From Saxidomus purpurata (Eukaryota; Mollusca; Bivalvia; Venerida; Veneridae): 64,000 bases of DNA. The position numbers and the translations under genes were made by a program. The stretch covers positions 13,925,827-13,989,826 of the forward strand of contig JAFMSR010000009.1 of the NCBI GenBank assembly GCA_022818135.1, in the 5' to 3' direction. Below are positions 23,966 to 35,019 of the stretch, piece by piece (the first letter of the stretch is position 1; each line of letters begins with the position of its first letter). A model generated the notes under the pieces. The model was not told where the DNA came from. It searched no databases and was given only the letters and a program-made list of their open reading frames with translations.

Positions 23966-24644
23966 AGGTGGTCAATTACTTTTAAGCAACATTATAATGA
24001 CAATTTTTACTTGTTGTATATTCTGTTAGAGATTTATTTATTGAACAAAAAGACCACTTACATAGAGTTAGACCCCTATCAGAAATTAACATTTTATTAA
24101 CTTTTAGAAAATTTTGTTATTTCATCCCTTTAATATGAAAGTATTTAAAACATTGAGTATTTCTTTTTTTTTCAAAATAATTTCTATTTTTACATTTGAA
24201 TTGGATAGATATACAAATATTTTAACATTCTGAACCAAAATGCAAGTTTTAAATCTACGTGTAGCTTCTGATTTCATTTATTTCCAATATATCTTGGGTA
24301 CGCACACAAGATTGGTAAAGGGAGGTAATAAAAAAATTTCAAACTTGAATTTTTAATGAATTCCATCTAAATATATAATTTCTAATGCACATATTTCACA
24401 AATATAATACAATAGGTCTTATATTTATATCATTCCTTAGGCAAAGTATGTGTATCAAATTTTCACTTATGATGAAATAACCCTATCTTGGTTGTGCAAC
24501 CAGGATAGGGAAATCAAATTTTTAAAATACCTCCGGTGAAATCTTACTTGAATTAAGCGCTTAGTCGACATAAATGAGTGTAAATGTTTAGATGTTAAAG
24601 TTTCAAACAAATCTGTTACATGGCCATAATCTTATTATATACCT
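23966..24644. mobile_element. 679-bp TTAA-flanked non-autonomous element in ART copy A
   Basis: The element begins AGGTGG and ends ACCT, with TTAA on both sides (23962-23965 and 24645-24648). Removing it with one TTAA leaves the exon in frame and the same length as its relatives at this point (AVKPIACSKG against AVKKFSCPDG). This supports a clean insertion. TTAA duplication is typical of piggyBac- and Kolobok-type transposition; the termini are too short to choose. It contains a nearly perfect 14-bp-arm hairpin at 24481-24510 and no coding sequence. Confidence 0.75.
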
Positions 24645-24811
24645 TTAAACCCATCGCTTGTTCGAAAGGCAAGCTCTTTGTCATAGACAATGTATACTTC
24701 GGTTCTAAAGAGATAGAAGTGATTATCAAATCCACCAACATATTCAAACTGAAATCAGGCAACGTCCAAGAAGCAGATTACAGTGTCTTATATCTTGACG
24801 GACAACCGGAT

Positions 24812-25000
24812 GAGAACAATGTAACCAGTAAATTGGATGTGAACAGTGTAACCAGTAAGCCGGATATGAACAGTGTAACCAGTAAGCCGGATATGAACAG
24901 TGTAACCAGTAAGCCGGATATGAACAGTGTAACCAGTAAGCCGGATATGAACAGTGTAACCAGTAAGCCGGATATGAACAATGCAACCAATAAGCAGGAT
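24812..25000 (+). repeat. 27-bp coding minisatellite (7 units) in ART copy A
   Basis: Seven 27-bp units span exactly 189 bp. The central five encode NSVTSKPDM and the outer two are divergent (NNVTSKLDV, NNATNKQDA). Period 27 keeps the frame. It occupies the place of the C-x-x-K-R-D-T-S-H loop found in the other copies. Confidence 0.95.
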
Positions 25001-25243
25001 GCAAGTGGTGTAAACAAACCTGGCGCAGAAAACATATCAATGTACACATTCTTGGTTGTGACTATTCTTATTTGGTATCAGCGGTTATAACTGTGAATAT
25101 TAGTTCAGTTTCATAGTATTATGCCGATTTATCTTAAAACAACGCTTATTTATACCTGCATGTCGATAATAGAAGAAGTAAGGACACTTAAGTTAACACA
25201 TCCGAGTTGATCATATACTATTTCCTCAAATTCCTTTCCGTGA

Positions 25244-25249
25244 AATAAA
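25244..25249 (+). promoter_or_regulatory. Polyadenylation signal AATAAA, copy A 3' flank
   Basis: AATAAA within TTCCGTGAAATAAAGTTTC, about 155 bp after the copy A stop. The same flank in copy B reads ATTAAA. Confidence 0.4.
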
Positions 25250-26386
25250 GTTTCATTTCATTAATGACCTTAAATACAGTAGCAATACTCCAGTAAATTA
25301 GCAGTCTGGTATTCACTCGGTTTAACTGTTTAATACTGTTTGCAACAGGGACATGAAACTTTGCCACACTATTGCTATCAACTCCTGCCAGTGCACAATA
25401 CTTTAAGGATTCTTATTATGCCCCCTTCAAAGAAGAGGGGTATATTGATTTGCAGATGTCGGTCGGTCGGTCGGTCAATGTTTGTTTAGTTGTCGCTTTT
25501 CCATCTTACCCAAGAGATGAAGTAAATAAAATAATAATATATTTAAATGACATCATCAGTTTTGTCAGTGTAGGAAAGGTCAGGGACGTGTTGGCCCATT
25601 ATCGCTTTCCTTAGTTCCTTTGCAGTTTCAGGACACCTTTAAATCCTTTGGAATGTTATATTTTGAGAGGAAATTGAGTTACAGAGCAGCTCAGTGAAAT
25701 ACATGTCTAGACGTTTTTAGTTCCCTGTGATTTGCGGTCGTTTTTCGCATCGCTATATCCGGTTAGCGTATACATGTTATTTGCTTTTATACCATGATCT
25801 TGTTAACATAATTATACCTTTTTATACCTTGTCACATCCAAATTTTTATCTACAAAAACGATCGATTTTATTAATAAAAGCAGCATAAAACTGCTGATTG
25901 GTTATTTCTGAACATATAACGATATATCAAGTAAATCGTGAACCCCTAAACCTTCAATTTACCGCCCTATCAAGCAAATCATATTACAGTTTACCAATTA
26001 AATCTTGAAACCCTAAACTGGCTCCCGTTTTATCAAGCCGGTCCCGCTCTTTTTGAAAGTTTTACCTTATTACATGGGCTATTTTTGTCATCTGGCGATC
26101 TCTATCAACAAAAGTCTTTATTTAATGACTTCCTATGCACGCAACTGTCATAATTACTCTCAATGCAAAATGATGAACGCTCTTTTGGGTGTTTTGTTAA
26201 TATTTTGGTATGACTGCGCATTCACAAAATAGTACCCAAATGTGTGTTATATTAAATGTGACATAAAATGTACATTTGGCTGATTACTACGCCATAAAGT
26301 AGTGCAGTTGGCGGTTTTAACGCGCTGATAAAACATTACATTTCAAACAAAGCCGCTGTCTTAAAGCGCGTTTTAATGTAAAAACA

Positions 26387-26394
26387 TATATAAA
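26387..26394 (+). promoter_or_regulatory. Probable TATA box of ART gene B
   Basis: TATATAAA lies 42 bp upstream of the exon 1 ATG, which would give a short leader. The equivalent spots upstream of copies C and D read only AATAAAAA-like, so the consensus box is specific to B. The transcription start is not visible directly. Confidence 0.45.
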
Positions 26395-26435
26395 AAAGAA
26401 ATTATTAATTTAAATCGGTTACCGCAGATTGGAGG

Positions 26436-28632
26436 ATGTTTAACCTTGCAGTGGTGTTTCTGTGTATTCTTTTGTGCTGTACAGAGTCAGTCAAAGCTGG
26501 TATATATTTTAGTTTATTTTTACGTTACGTTTTCGTCTTTTCTAATTTGATCGTCAAAATTGAAATTTGACATTCAACGACATACGGAAACCAATACTGA
26601 GCTTTTAGACCAATGTGAATTCTGCAATTGAACCAGATGCCTGACCATGCGAATCATTGTTTTTTTCAGGACAGTCATCATAAATCTCCTTGTTATCAAA
26701 TGGAAAAAGTTTTACCGTTTCTTAGCTCAAACAGACTGATTGACAAGGCAACAGACTGTATACATAACTCAAAGGCAAAAGAATCGCAACATTATTCATT
26801 TTCTTTTTTTTTTTACAGAAAAGTGTATATTTTCTTATCAAAACTTGATTTTAAGTCTCCCCTACTGTCTACCATTTGATAATTAATTCAGAGACAATCA
26901 TTATTTCTTCTACATGTATGTCTGTTCCATGAGAATCCATTTGATAATGCACCGGCTATAATAGTTTTCAAGTTAACTTGTAAAGGTGCGTTTGTTTTGC
27001 CGGTCAGTACATCATTTGAACATAGAAGCACGATAACGACTCAATGTCCAACAACATATACGTTAAATCTACTTTTATTATTTACTGTTTATAATCCTGA
27101 CCATTTATCCCTAAGATTTCTTCTTAGGTGAAACTGCCAAGCCTCCTGACAGGAGCAGGTTAAAGAGACAGATGCAGAAACAAGTGACTCCGGGTACCAG
27201 ACCGTAGCTCTTTTCGAAAAGAACCTTGGTTATTTTACGCGTCCAGTGTATATCACCGATATTTGTCCTCGTTCAGCTCCATATAATTTACGGTTCATCT
27301 ACCGAAACTACAAAATCAATGCAGAATTTCTGGTCTATTTATGTGAAAGTCTGTTAAAACTTGACAACCCTACATATGTTTTATTATATTTTACTCTATC
27401 CTGTACGTATTTATCATTTTGTAAATGCATTGAGTTAATAAAAAGTGTTTAAACTATTGACATGCAAACAAATATTTAACTGTTGAAAAGTATTGTTTTG
27501 TACAATGAAATAACAGTTCGAAAACCGCCACTCAAACAATGCCTTTCGACCCGTTATAATGTTATGTTTCAACAGTTTTCAAAAGAATTAAAACTGTAGG
27601 AACATACATGTGATATTGAAAAAAAAACATCCGGAATACTTTTTAAACTGTAAATTATCTGCATCACAGGGCTGGCTATTTATGTAAAACATGCCATGGG
27701 CCACCAAAAATGGGGGGATTAAATGGATCAGATATTAGAATTAAAACAAATTAATTGCTGTGGTCGCTAACGCTCTATTGCACTTAATTTGTTTATAATT
27801 CTAATAAAATGATATGTAACTACATAATCATTTTTGTGTCTGTTATCGTCTGTTTACATGTTAATTAATAGAGTTATACGTATGCCTGCTTACTCACTCC
27901 TCAATTCTTACAGATTCGGTGGATGACGACTATGCGACAGAGGTTGAGAGACTGTTTAATGATCTGACAAATTACAAGAGCAATGTAGACACTGCAAGAG
28001 CGAAAATGAAATCATTTAAAAGTGTAACATCTGACCAGAAGTACGCTATTGGTATTATAAATATTTATACACAAGATAGTACCTTCTATTTAATACTGAA
28101 TTATCAAATGCGAACAGAATACCCAGACAAAAGTACCAACATATGGAGAAGAGCAGGCGATTTAATTAACAGAGGTCTTGGCATACTTAGACCTACGAAA
28201 CATGACAAGGTATATCGGGGATGTTCAAAGTTAGATAAAGAACCGGTTGCAGGCAGTAAATATAGTTTCCATCAGATAACCAGTACAACTACAGTTAAAG
28301 CAACCGCCGTTAAAAAATTCTCTTGTCCAGATGGCTTCCTCTTTGACATAGAAAATGTATACGGTGTATCGGTTGAAAAATATTCGGCTATCAGTGGTGA
28401 GAGCGAAGTGATTATCAAATCTACAAATGTATTCAAAGTGAAATCAGGCCCTATCAAAGAAAAAAATTACAGCGTCTACTATCTTGATGGACAATCCGAT
28501 TTGAGTTGCCGGGAAAAGCGTGATACGTCCCATCGGACGTGTGCAAATGGCGCAAACAAGCCTGGCGCAGAAAACATACCAATGTACACATTCTTGGTTG
28601 TGACGATTCTTATTTCGTATGAGTGGATATAA
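26436..28632 (+). CDS. Secreted, GPI-type arginine ADP-ribosyltransferase (ART), copy B, intact
   Basis: Three exons: 26436-26499, 27128-27193 and 27914-28632. All introns are GT-AG and all junctions are phase 1; total 849 nt, 282 residues. Exon 1 is a signal peptide (MFNLAVVFLCILLCC). Exon 2 is a basic, proline-containing linker with RLKR at 32-35. Exon 3 is an ARTC-type fold: alpha-helical start, DLINRGLGIL helix, KVYRG with Arg145, ITSTTT with Ser167, GVSVEKYS, then ESEVII with Glu206 and catalytic Glu208. Such enzymes transfer ADP-ribose from NAD to arginine on surface or secreted proteins. Cysteines 147, 181, 242 and 253 could form disulfides. The C-terminal 16 residues (MYTFLVVTILISYEWI) are hydrophobic and reach the end, as in a GPI-attachment signal. 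It is the only undamaged member of the local cluster. Substrate and role are unknown; host defence is a reasonable guess. Confidence 0.85.
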
Positions 28633-29063
28633 TTGTGAATGTCAGTTAAATTTCATAGTTGTATCGGATATTTGTTTTCTATAGAAATATCTATGTCTCT
28701 GGTATTATGCCAACATTATTTTAACAACGCATAGTTACATGTAGTTATACCCGTATGTAACAAAGTCGTTTAACTCCTGTGGAAAATAGAAGACGGCCTT
28801 AGACGGGTCTATCATATACTGAAAGAAAAAGAAACACAGAGTAACTAATTGCATTATTCCTATTCTCATCACGGATACACATTCCTTTGTTTATATTGAA
28901 CTGTCATTTCTTTACGGCTAACAGAGGTTCAGAGGGGTCATTCAGAAGTTTGCTTTCGAAAGATAGATCTTTATACTATTTTAAATAATGTCTAAAACAT
29001 TCAGCGATTAACACTGCGTTTCTTTTTCCCTTTAGTAGATATTATTTCCTTCCTTTCCGTGAA

Positions 29064-29069
29064 ATTAAA
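29064..29069 (+). promoter_or_regulatory. Possible polyadenylation signal ATTAAA for ART gene B
   Basis: ATTAAA about 430 bp after the stop, in the same flank that has AATAAA in copy A (TTCCGTGAAATTAAAGG). Confidence 0.35.
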
Positions 29070-29587
29070 GGGGTACTCCCTACATACGCAAAAATAATTA
29101 AATATATTTTTAAAGAACAACATCTATAGAAAAATGCCTCATTTTACCTCAAATAATCAACATAGAGGCCTTCTGTAAAAATCGCTATCCACCCATTTAT
29201 TGCACAACAACAACTTTACATAGAGTGTTGAATAGTTTACGGTATCGCAACATATTTTAAACGCTGATTTAACCGATAATAACTGGAATATTGTTTTCGT
29301 AAGTTTAATGACCTTTAATACTGTGGTGATACTCGAGTAAATTAGCAGTCTGGTATTCACTCCGATTTTGCTGTTATAAATGCTAAATGCATGAAAAGAG
29401 TGGACGCTGCAGAGTATGATCTGACTGCTAATTACCAAACGGTGAGGGTGTCTGAGTTCATCCAGTCCGAAATTTGTAAAATCGATCGTGTAAACGTTAT
29501 ATTTTTGCTTTTTATTATATCATCTACTTTGTTGTCCTTGCGTTAATAAAAAAAAGGGTTTGTGTGTATGACTGTGAAAATGTATAA

Positions 29588-29625
29588 TGCCGACCTTGGA
29601 GCTCAGTTGGTAGAGCCGTCGTCAG
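29588..29625 (+). mobile_element. Truncated tRNA-like SINE head, copy B 3' flank
   Basis: GGAGCTCAGTTGGTAGAGCC matches the A-box half of the SINE at 36811-36880. The B-box half is missing. Confidence 0.6.
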
Positions 29626-29639
29626 TTTTGTTGTTGATT

Positions 29640-30245
29640 TATACATATACATGTAGCGTACATTGCTTGTTTAGTTGCCACTTTTTACGCTAATAAGTCT
29701 CTTGTGCTTTTCCGTCTTATCCAATGATTATAGTAAATAAAATATCACATATTCAAACGCCATAATCAGTGTTGTCCAGTTTGGAAAAATCAGGGACATG
29801 ATAACATTTTATTGCTTTCCTGAGTTCCGTGGCAGTTCCAGGATACCTGAAATGTAATATTTTAAGAGAAAAATAAGTTTTAGAGCAACTCGATGAAATC
29901 TAGCCATTTTAGTTCCCTGGCGGTCTAATGGGTGTGTTTAAAAACAGACGTTGGGATGATATCCATGTGATATTTCTTTGATCTCTTTAACAATACAATT
30001 ATAACCCCGCATCTTCAACGTTTACTGGGTATGTATGGACGGACAGACAACAAGTGGTATACCGTGATACGTCCAATGGTCCGATCAAAAAAAGTAAGCA
30101 CTACAATCGAATATATTTATCCAGAGAGAAGTAGATGTTGCTCCTCCCCCTGTATGCTTTTACATGGGTTGGCCTCCTAACTCCTACGACAATACAAACG
30201 ATGAAAGACCTTGCATATCGACCCCAACTAGCAAAATATATTATG
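29640..30245. repeat. Duplicated ART 3' flank, distal part
   Basis: Contains the conserved flank phrases TTAGTTGCCACTTTT, CAGTTCCAGGATACC and AATGTAATATTTTAAGAGA. These recur at 25.5-25.7, 36.95-37.2, 50.35-50.65 and 59.3-59.6 kb. No coding. Confidence 0.6.
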
Positions 30246-30249
30246 CATT

Positions 30250-32150
30250 ATAGGCAAATGAATATCGGACCATTATGGGCAGACATCGGACCATTATGGG
30301 CAAACACACATCGGACCATTATAGTCAAACACATATCGGATCATCATGGACAAACACACATCAGATCATTATGATCAAACAGATATTGGATCTTTAGGGG
30401 CATACAGATATCGGACAATTATGGGCAAACACACATTGGACCATTATGGGCAAACACACATCGGACCATTATTTGCAAACACATGTCGCACCATTATGAG
30501 CAAACACATATCGGACCATTATGGGCAAAAACACATTGGACTATAAGGGGCAAACAGATGTCGGACCATTATGGGCAGACACATATCGGACCATCATGGA
30601 CAAACACACATCTGTTCATTATGGGGAAACATATATCGGACCATTAAAGGCAAACACACTTCTGACCATTATTTTCAAACACACATCAGACCATTTTTGG
30701 CAAACACACATCAGACCATTTTTGGCAAACACATATCGGGCCATTATAGGCAAACACAATTTTTTGGACCATTATGGGCAAACAGATATCGGACCATTAT
30801 GGGCAAACATATATCGAACCATTATGGGCAAACAAACATAAGACTATTATTGGCAAACAGTTATTGAACAATTACGGGCAAACACACATCTGACCATTAT
30901 TTACAAACACACATCAGACCATTTTTGGCAAACACATATCGGGCCATTATAGGCAAACATAATTTTTTGGACCATTATGGGCAAACAGATATCGGACCAT
31001 TATGGGCAAACATATATCGGACCATTATAGGCAAACACACATAAGACTATTATTGGCAAACAGTTATTGAACAATTAGGGGCAAACACACATCAGACCAT
31101 TATGGGCAAACACACATCGGACCATTATGGGCAAACAGATATCGGACAATTATGGGCAAACACACATCAGGCCATTATGGGCAAACACATATCTGACCAT
31201 TAAGGGCAAACACATATCGGACCTTTATGGACAAACACACATCGGGCCATTATGGGCAGACACATATCGGACCATTATTTGCAAACACATGTCGCACCAT
31301 TATGAGCAAACACAAATCGGACCATTATGGGCAAAAACACATTGGACTATAAGGGACAAACAGATGTCGGACCATTATGGGCAGACACATATCGGACCAT
31401 CATGGACAAACACACATTTGCTCTTTATGTGGAAACATATATCGGACCATTAAAGGCAAAACACTTCTGACCATTATTTGCAAACACACATCAGACCATT
31501 TTTGGCAAACACACATCAGACCATTTTTGGCAAACACATATCGGGCCATAATAGGCAAACATAATTTTTTGGACCATTATGGGCATACAGATATCGGTCC
31601 ATTATGGGCAAACATATATCGGACCATTATGGGCAAACACACATAAGACTATTATTGGCAAACAGTTATTGAACAATTAGGGGCAAACACACATCAGACC
31701 ATTATTTGCAAACACACATCAGACCATTTTTGGCAAACACATATCGGGTCATTATAGGCAAACATAATTTTTTGGACCATTATGGGCAAACAGATATCGA
31801 ACCATTATGGGCAAACATATATCGGACCATTATGGACAAACACACATAAGACTATTATTGGCAAACAGTTATTGAACAATTAGGGGCAAACACATTATGG
31901 GCAAACATATATCGGACCATTATGGGCAAACAGATATCGGACAATTATGGGCAAACACACATCAGGCCATTATGGGCAAACACATATCTGACCATTAAGG
32001 GCAAACACATATCGGACCTTTATGGACAAACAAACATCGGGCCATTATGGGCAGACACATATCGGACCATCATGGACAAACACACATCTGATCATTATGG
32101 ACAAACATATATCGGACCATTATGGGCAAACACATATCGGATCCATTAAG
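30250..32150 (+). repeat. 25-bp minisatellite array, about 75 copies, with higher-order structure
   Basis: The unit is approximately CAAACACACATCGGACCATT plus ATGGG (25 bp). CAAAC anchors at 30301, 30326, 30351 and 30376 show the period. Variant units carrying AATTTTTTGGACC occur near 30760, 30965, 31565 and 31769. This reveals a segment of about 203 bp duplicated inside a unit of about 800 bp that is itself present twice. The overlapping open frames here are repeat translations (HIGPLWANT / SDHYGQT) that rotate through three frames and are not genes. Confidence 0.95.
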
Positions 32151-32159
32151 GTATATTTT

Positions 32160-33745
32160 GACAAACTACTAAATAACATTAAATGTTTTAACAACAGCAT
32201 TTTATAGAGAGCACACACAATTATTCATCCATTGTTAATAGACAGAGTCACAAACCTGGCTTACAGTGGTTCTTAATTGCTTGAAATTTGAAATAGAAGT
32301 TACAATTTTAAAGTACTGTGTCAGAAAAGCAAAACGTGTTAAAAAGGCACATATCTCGGATAACCATGACAGGATAATAGAGCTTTGCCTAAAGACCAAG
32401 CATATGACCTCACAGAAGTATTCTAAATTGTGAGCAATTGCTGCAAAATATGCAAAGGAAAAAACGTGTTTCTTTAATGTTACCCTAACAATAAAACCTA
32501 ACAGAAACTAGACAGTTTTTAAAAACTAGAAATGCTCCCACTTAGGCTTTTGAGTCAATTTTACAAAACAAAGTTTATTCAAAATACGATCAAGCATTAG
32601 CCTTGACCTTTAAGGTGAGACTATTTTCTTGTATAAAACATGTTTCTAGTTTTCATGTCCGAATAACTCGCTTTCAACACTTTGTTCACAGGTGAGCTAA
32701 AAGGTAATGAGCATGAGTTGCACACAAACAAAGTTTTTGGGAAGAAAAAGAAAAGGTTCTAACCTCATTGTCATGATGCACTGACAGTCTGATTAGTCAT
32801 CATATAACAAAATTGTATACTCATTTTATAAAAAGAAAACTATAGAAATAACTTTGACTACAAGCCGTTAACCTTATTTAATTCAATATATACTCGTTAA
32901 CAAGTTAATTCATAGCTCTAATTGAATTTGTGAGAAAAAACTTCTCTTCACATGAATCACTTTGTATTAATCTCAAAGTATGATGATAATTTCAAAACAC
33001 CAACAACAACAACATTGGAGTATGAAAATAAAGATCACTCCTCTGTAAACATATGACACAAAATGAAAACAAAATAACACCATATTCCACCATAGCCAGT
33101 AAATGGTAAACTGTCTCAATCCTCTGGAAGCCATCATGTTTGAGAGTCGTCCAAGTAAATGGTAAACTGTCTCAATCCTCTAGAAGCCATCGTGTTTGAG
33201 AGTCGTCCAAGGGACACTTGTGTGAAATGACTCTAAACAAGGCCTGCGGTTTCCGACCAAAAGATTTTTCAAAGATTCCAGTTTTTCTAATACAGTCGCA
33301 GTGGTCCACTGTAACTGTATTAGTAAAACTAACCCTACTCTCTGGCTGACTCTCTAGATGGTAAAACAAGGAACATTTCTATGAAATTATTTTGACATCA
33401 GGCCACTAGTTTCAGAGAAGAAGATTTTCAAAATTTTCCATATAGCGATTTAATGAAAACTAGCTCCACCTTTTTAACGTACCAGGGTGACTTGAAGGAA
33501 TTTGGCAAAGGGTAACCCAAGGTACATTTCTGTAAAATTCTTTTGAACGCTGACCAACAGTTTCTAGATATTTTGAAAACCAGAGTTCTGCATCTGATAG
33601 AGGACCATGCAAGGAAGTTTGCTAAGAAGTTTGAACACAAATGGCCAAGAGGTTTCAGAGGTGATGTCATTTGAAGCAAAAATGTTGATGCCGCACACCG
33701 CACGACGGACACAGTGCCATATTTTTGTGCCGGGTGAGCTAAAAA
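32160..33745 (+). mobile_element. Dispersed repeats with GTGAGCTAAAA ends
   Basis: Two elements end in the same way: CACAGGTGAGCTAAAA at about 32687-32702 and CGGGTGAGCTAAAA at about 33730-33743. The second has a CGCACGACGGACAC stretch before the end. It also contains a direct duplication with a period of about 55 bp around 33100-33210 (GTAAATGGTAAACTGTCTCA) and internal direct repeats. Minus-strand frames (33172-33369, 33428-33823) lie inside the repeat and show no domain. Confidence 0.5.
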
Positions 33746-33879
33746 CAAATGTAAAATTATTAGCAAACAAAACATATTCCTAATATTATCAGACAAGTAC
33801 GGTATGTTAAACCTGAGATCCAAAATAAATACAATATTTGGTACGGTAATGTCGCACTGTAATTTTCACAAAGACCAGA

Positions 33880-35015
33880 GACCAGAGCGAATTTGACTCC
33901 TTGCCATGCGCATTATCGTTCTTTTCAGGACAATCAACATAAATTTTCGTGTTATCAAACCGCAACAGTTTTACCGTGTTTTGGCTCATAAATCAAACAG
34001 TCAGACGGACAGACTGATAAAGCCACATACTGTATACATATATATGTCTTTTTAACAGAGACGTACGATAATGACTCAATATCACACAAAATATTTTTTA
34101 AATCTTTTATTATTCATTGTTTATAGTTCTGGTCGACCCTAGGATTTCTCCTCAGATGAAACTGCCAAGACCCCTGAGCAGCACAGGTTGAACAGACAGA
34201 TGTAGATCCAAGGCAATCTGGTTACTAGACCCTAGCTAATAACGAATAAACCCTTGGTCCAATGCAAAGCACTGATACACACAAGGCTACCGCTGGGTTT
34301 CTAATCAGTTCATATATAGATGGCTAGGAAATACTGAAAAACGTGACTGCAATTTCTAGGGCCCGGCTGGGATTCAAAACGGGGATCTCCCTATTGGTAG
34401 TCCAGAACGTAAACCACACGACCACCGCGCCACCCACAGTAGTTGAAATCTTCATTTATCTGATGCAAAATAAATTCTTTAAAAAAGATGGATTTGAGAG
34501 TACGTGTACTAAGATGCAAAATTCTAAAGACATGCATTTTGAGACATATAAACATTACGCTTTTGTATTTTTGGGGAAATTACTGTAATTACAAAGTACT
34601 TATATCTGAATACATTAAACGAGATTGACACAGATGTTGACGGTACTGAAGTAATCCCCGCCGTTTTGATAAACGGAAGTGGTCTTCGCCTGTTTGTCCG
34701 TACGTCTCCTAGTAACAAATTAAAAACATTGCGTACAATGGTATTCATCCAAGTACATGTATGAATGGTTTTGAAAAATATACGTTTAAGTGAAGTCATG
34801 ATCTTAAATAAAATTCGACAAAAGCCTAACGGTGTTTCATCATAAAACTATTTTATTTTCTTCCTGGTTTTAGTTTCACAATCAATCCTATGATAGAGGC
34901 ACGTCATTTTACAACTTGTTCGACTGTCAAACTCTTGAATGTTATGCAAATATTTGGAAAACCGAATATAATTGTGACTCATCTACCGAAACTACATAAT
35001 CAATGCAATGTTATC
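33880..35015 (+). pseudogene. ART copy E: relic with only exon 2 and intron sequence
   Basis: Intron 1 sequence homologous to copies B-D starts near 33890 (TTTTCAGGACAATCAACATA). The exon 2 equivalent is 34156-34221. It reads DETAKTPEQHRLNRQM and then TAG at 34203-34205, and its donor is changed (G|TT instead of G|GT). Intron 2 sequence continues to about 35010 (CATCTACCGAAACTACATAA). Exon 1 appears replaced by an unrelated dispersed repeat, and no exon 3 is found before the shared 3' flank resumes at about 36095. It is a dead copy. Confidence 0.75.
34260..34440 (-). mobile_element. tRNA-derived SINE, antisense in the ART intron 2 (copy E)
   Basis: The minus strand begins CTGTGGGTGGCGCGGTGGTC and continues with a B-box-like GTTTTGAATCCC. 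Homologous antisense insertions lie at about 41540-41677 (copy C) and 53545-53685 (copy D), but none in copy B. Confidence 0.6.
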
Positions 35016-35019
35016 TATC

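Larger units (their letters stand above)
23566..25090 (+). pseudogene. ART copy A: exon-3-only ADP-ribosyltransferase, disrupted
   Basis: Homologous to exon 3 of the intact gene at 26436-28632. It keeps the Arg motif (KVYRGC), the strand motif (IISTSTNKATAV) and an E-I-E triad (KEIEVIIKS), plus the C-terminal tail ENISMYTFLVVTILI. Several lesions are visible. Exon 1 and exon 2 have no recognisable counterparts upstream. The splice acceptor AG of its relatives (TTCTTACAG) reads TTCTTACAT here. A 679-bp TTAA-flanked element sits inside the exon. About eight codons around the GVSIEKYS block are missing in frame. The cysteine loop before the tail is replaced by a 27-bp minisatellite. Apart from the insertion, both halves remain open, so the insertion looks recent. 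It is probably not expressed as an enzyme. Confidence 0.85.

Noticed and set aside
23966..24644. Reading this segment as an intron of ART copy A
   Set aside because: No AG acceptor lies at the right border, the other copies have no intron here, and TTAA flanks both sides as expected for a transposon.
24744..25049. Two minus-strand frames with YPAYWLHCS and LVTLFISGL repeats
   Set aside because: Shadows of the 27-bp minisatellite that is in frame with ART copy A on the plus strand.
30250..32150. Possible CRISPR array because of short regular repeats
   Set aside because: Units are directly abutting with no spacers, the host is eukaryotic, and no cas genes are present.
30135..32207. Many plus-strand open frames of 60-108 codons with HIGPLWANT/SDHYGQT repeats
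   Set aside because: They are translations of a 25-bp repeat rotating through three frames. There is no start context, splice sites or domain.
33428..33823. 131-codon minus-strand frame with a hydrophobic start
   Set aside because: It lies wholly within a dispersed repeat ending in GTGAGCTAAAA and has no domain signature.
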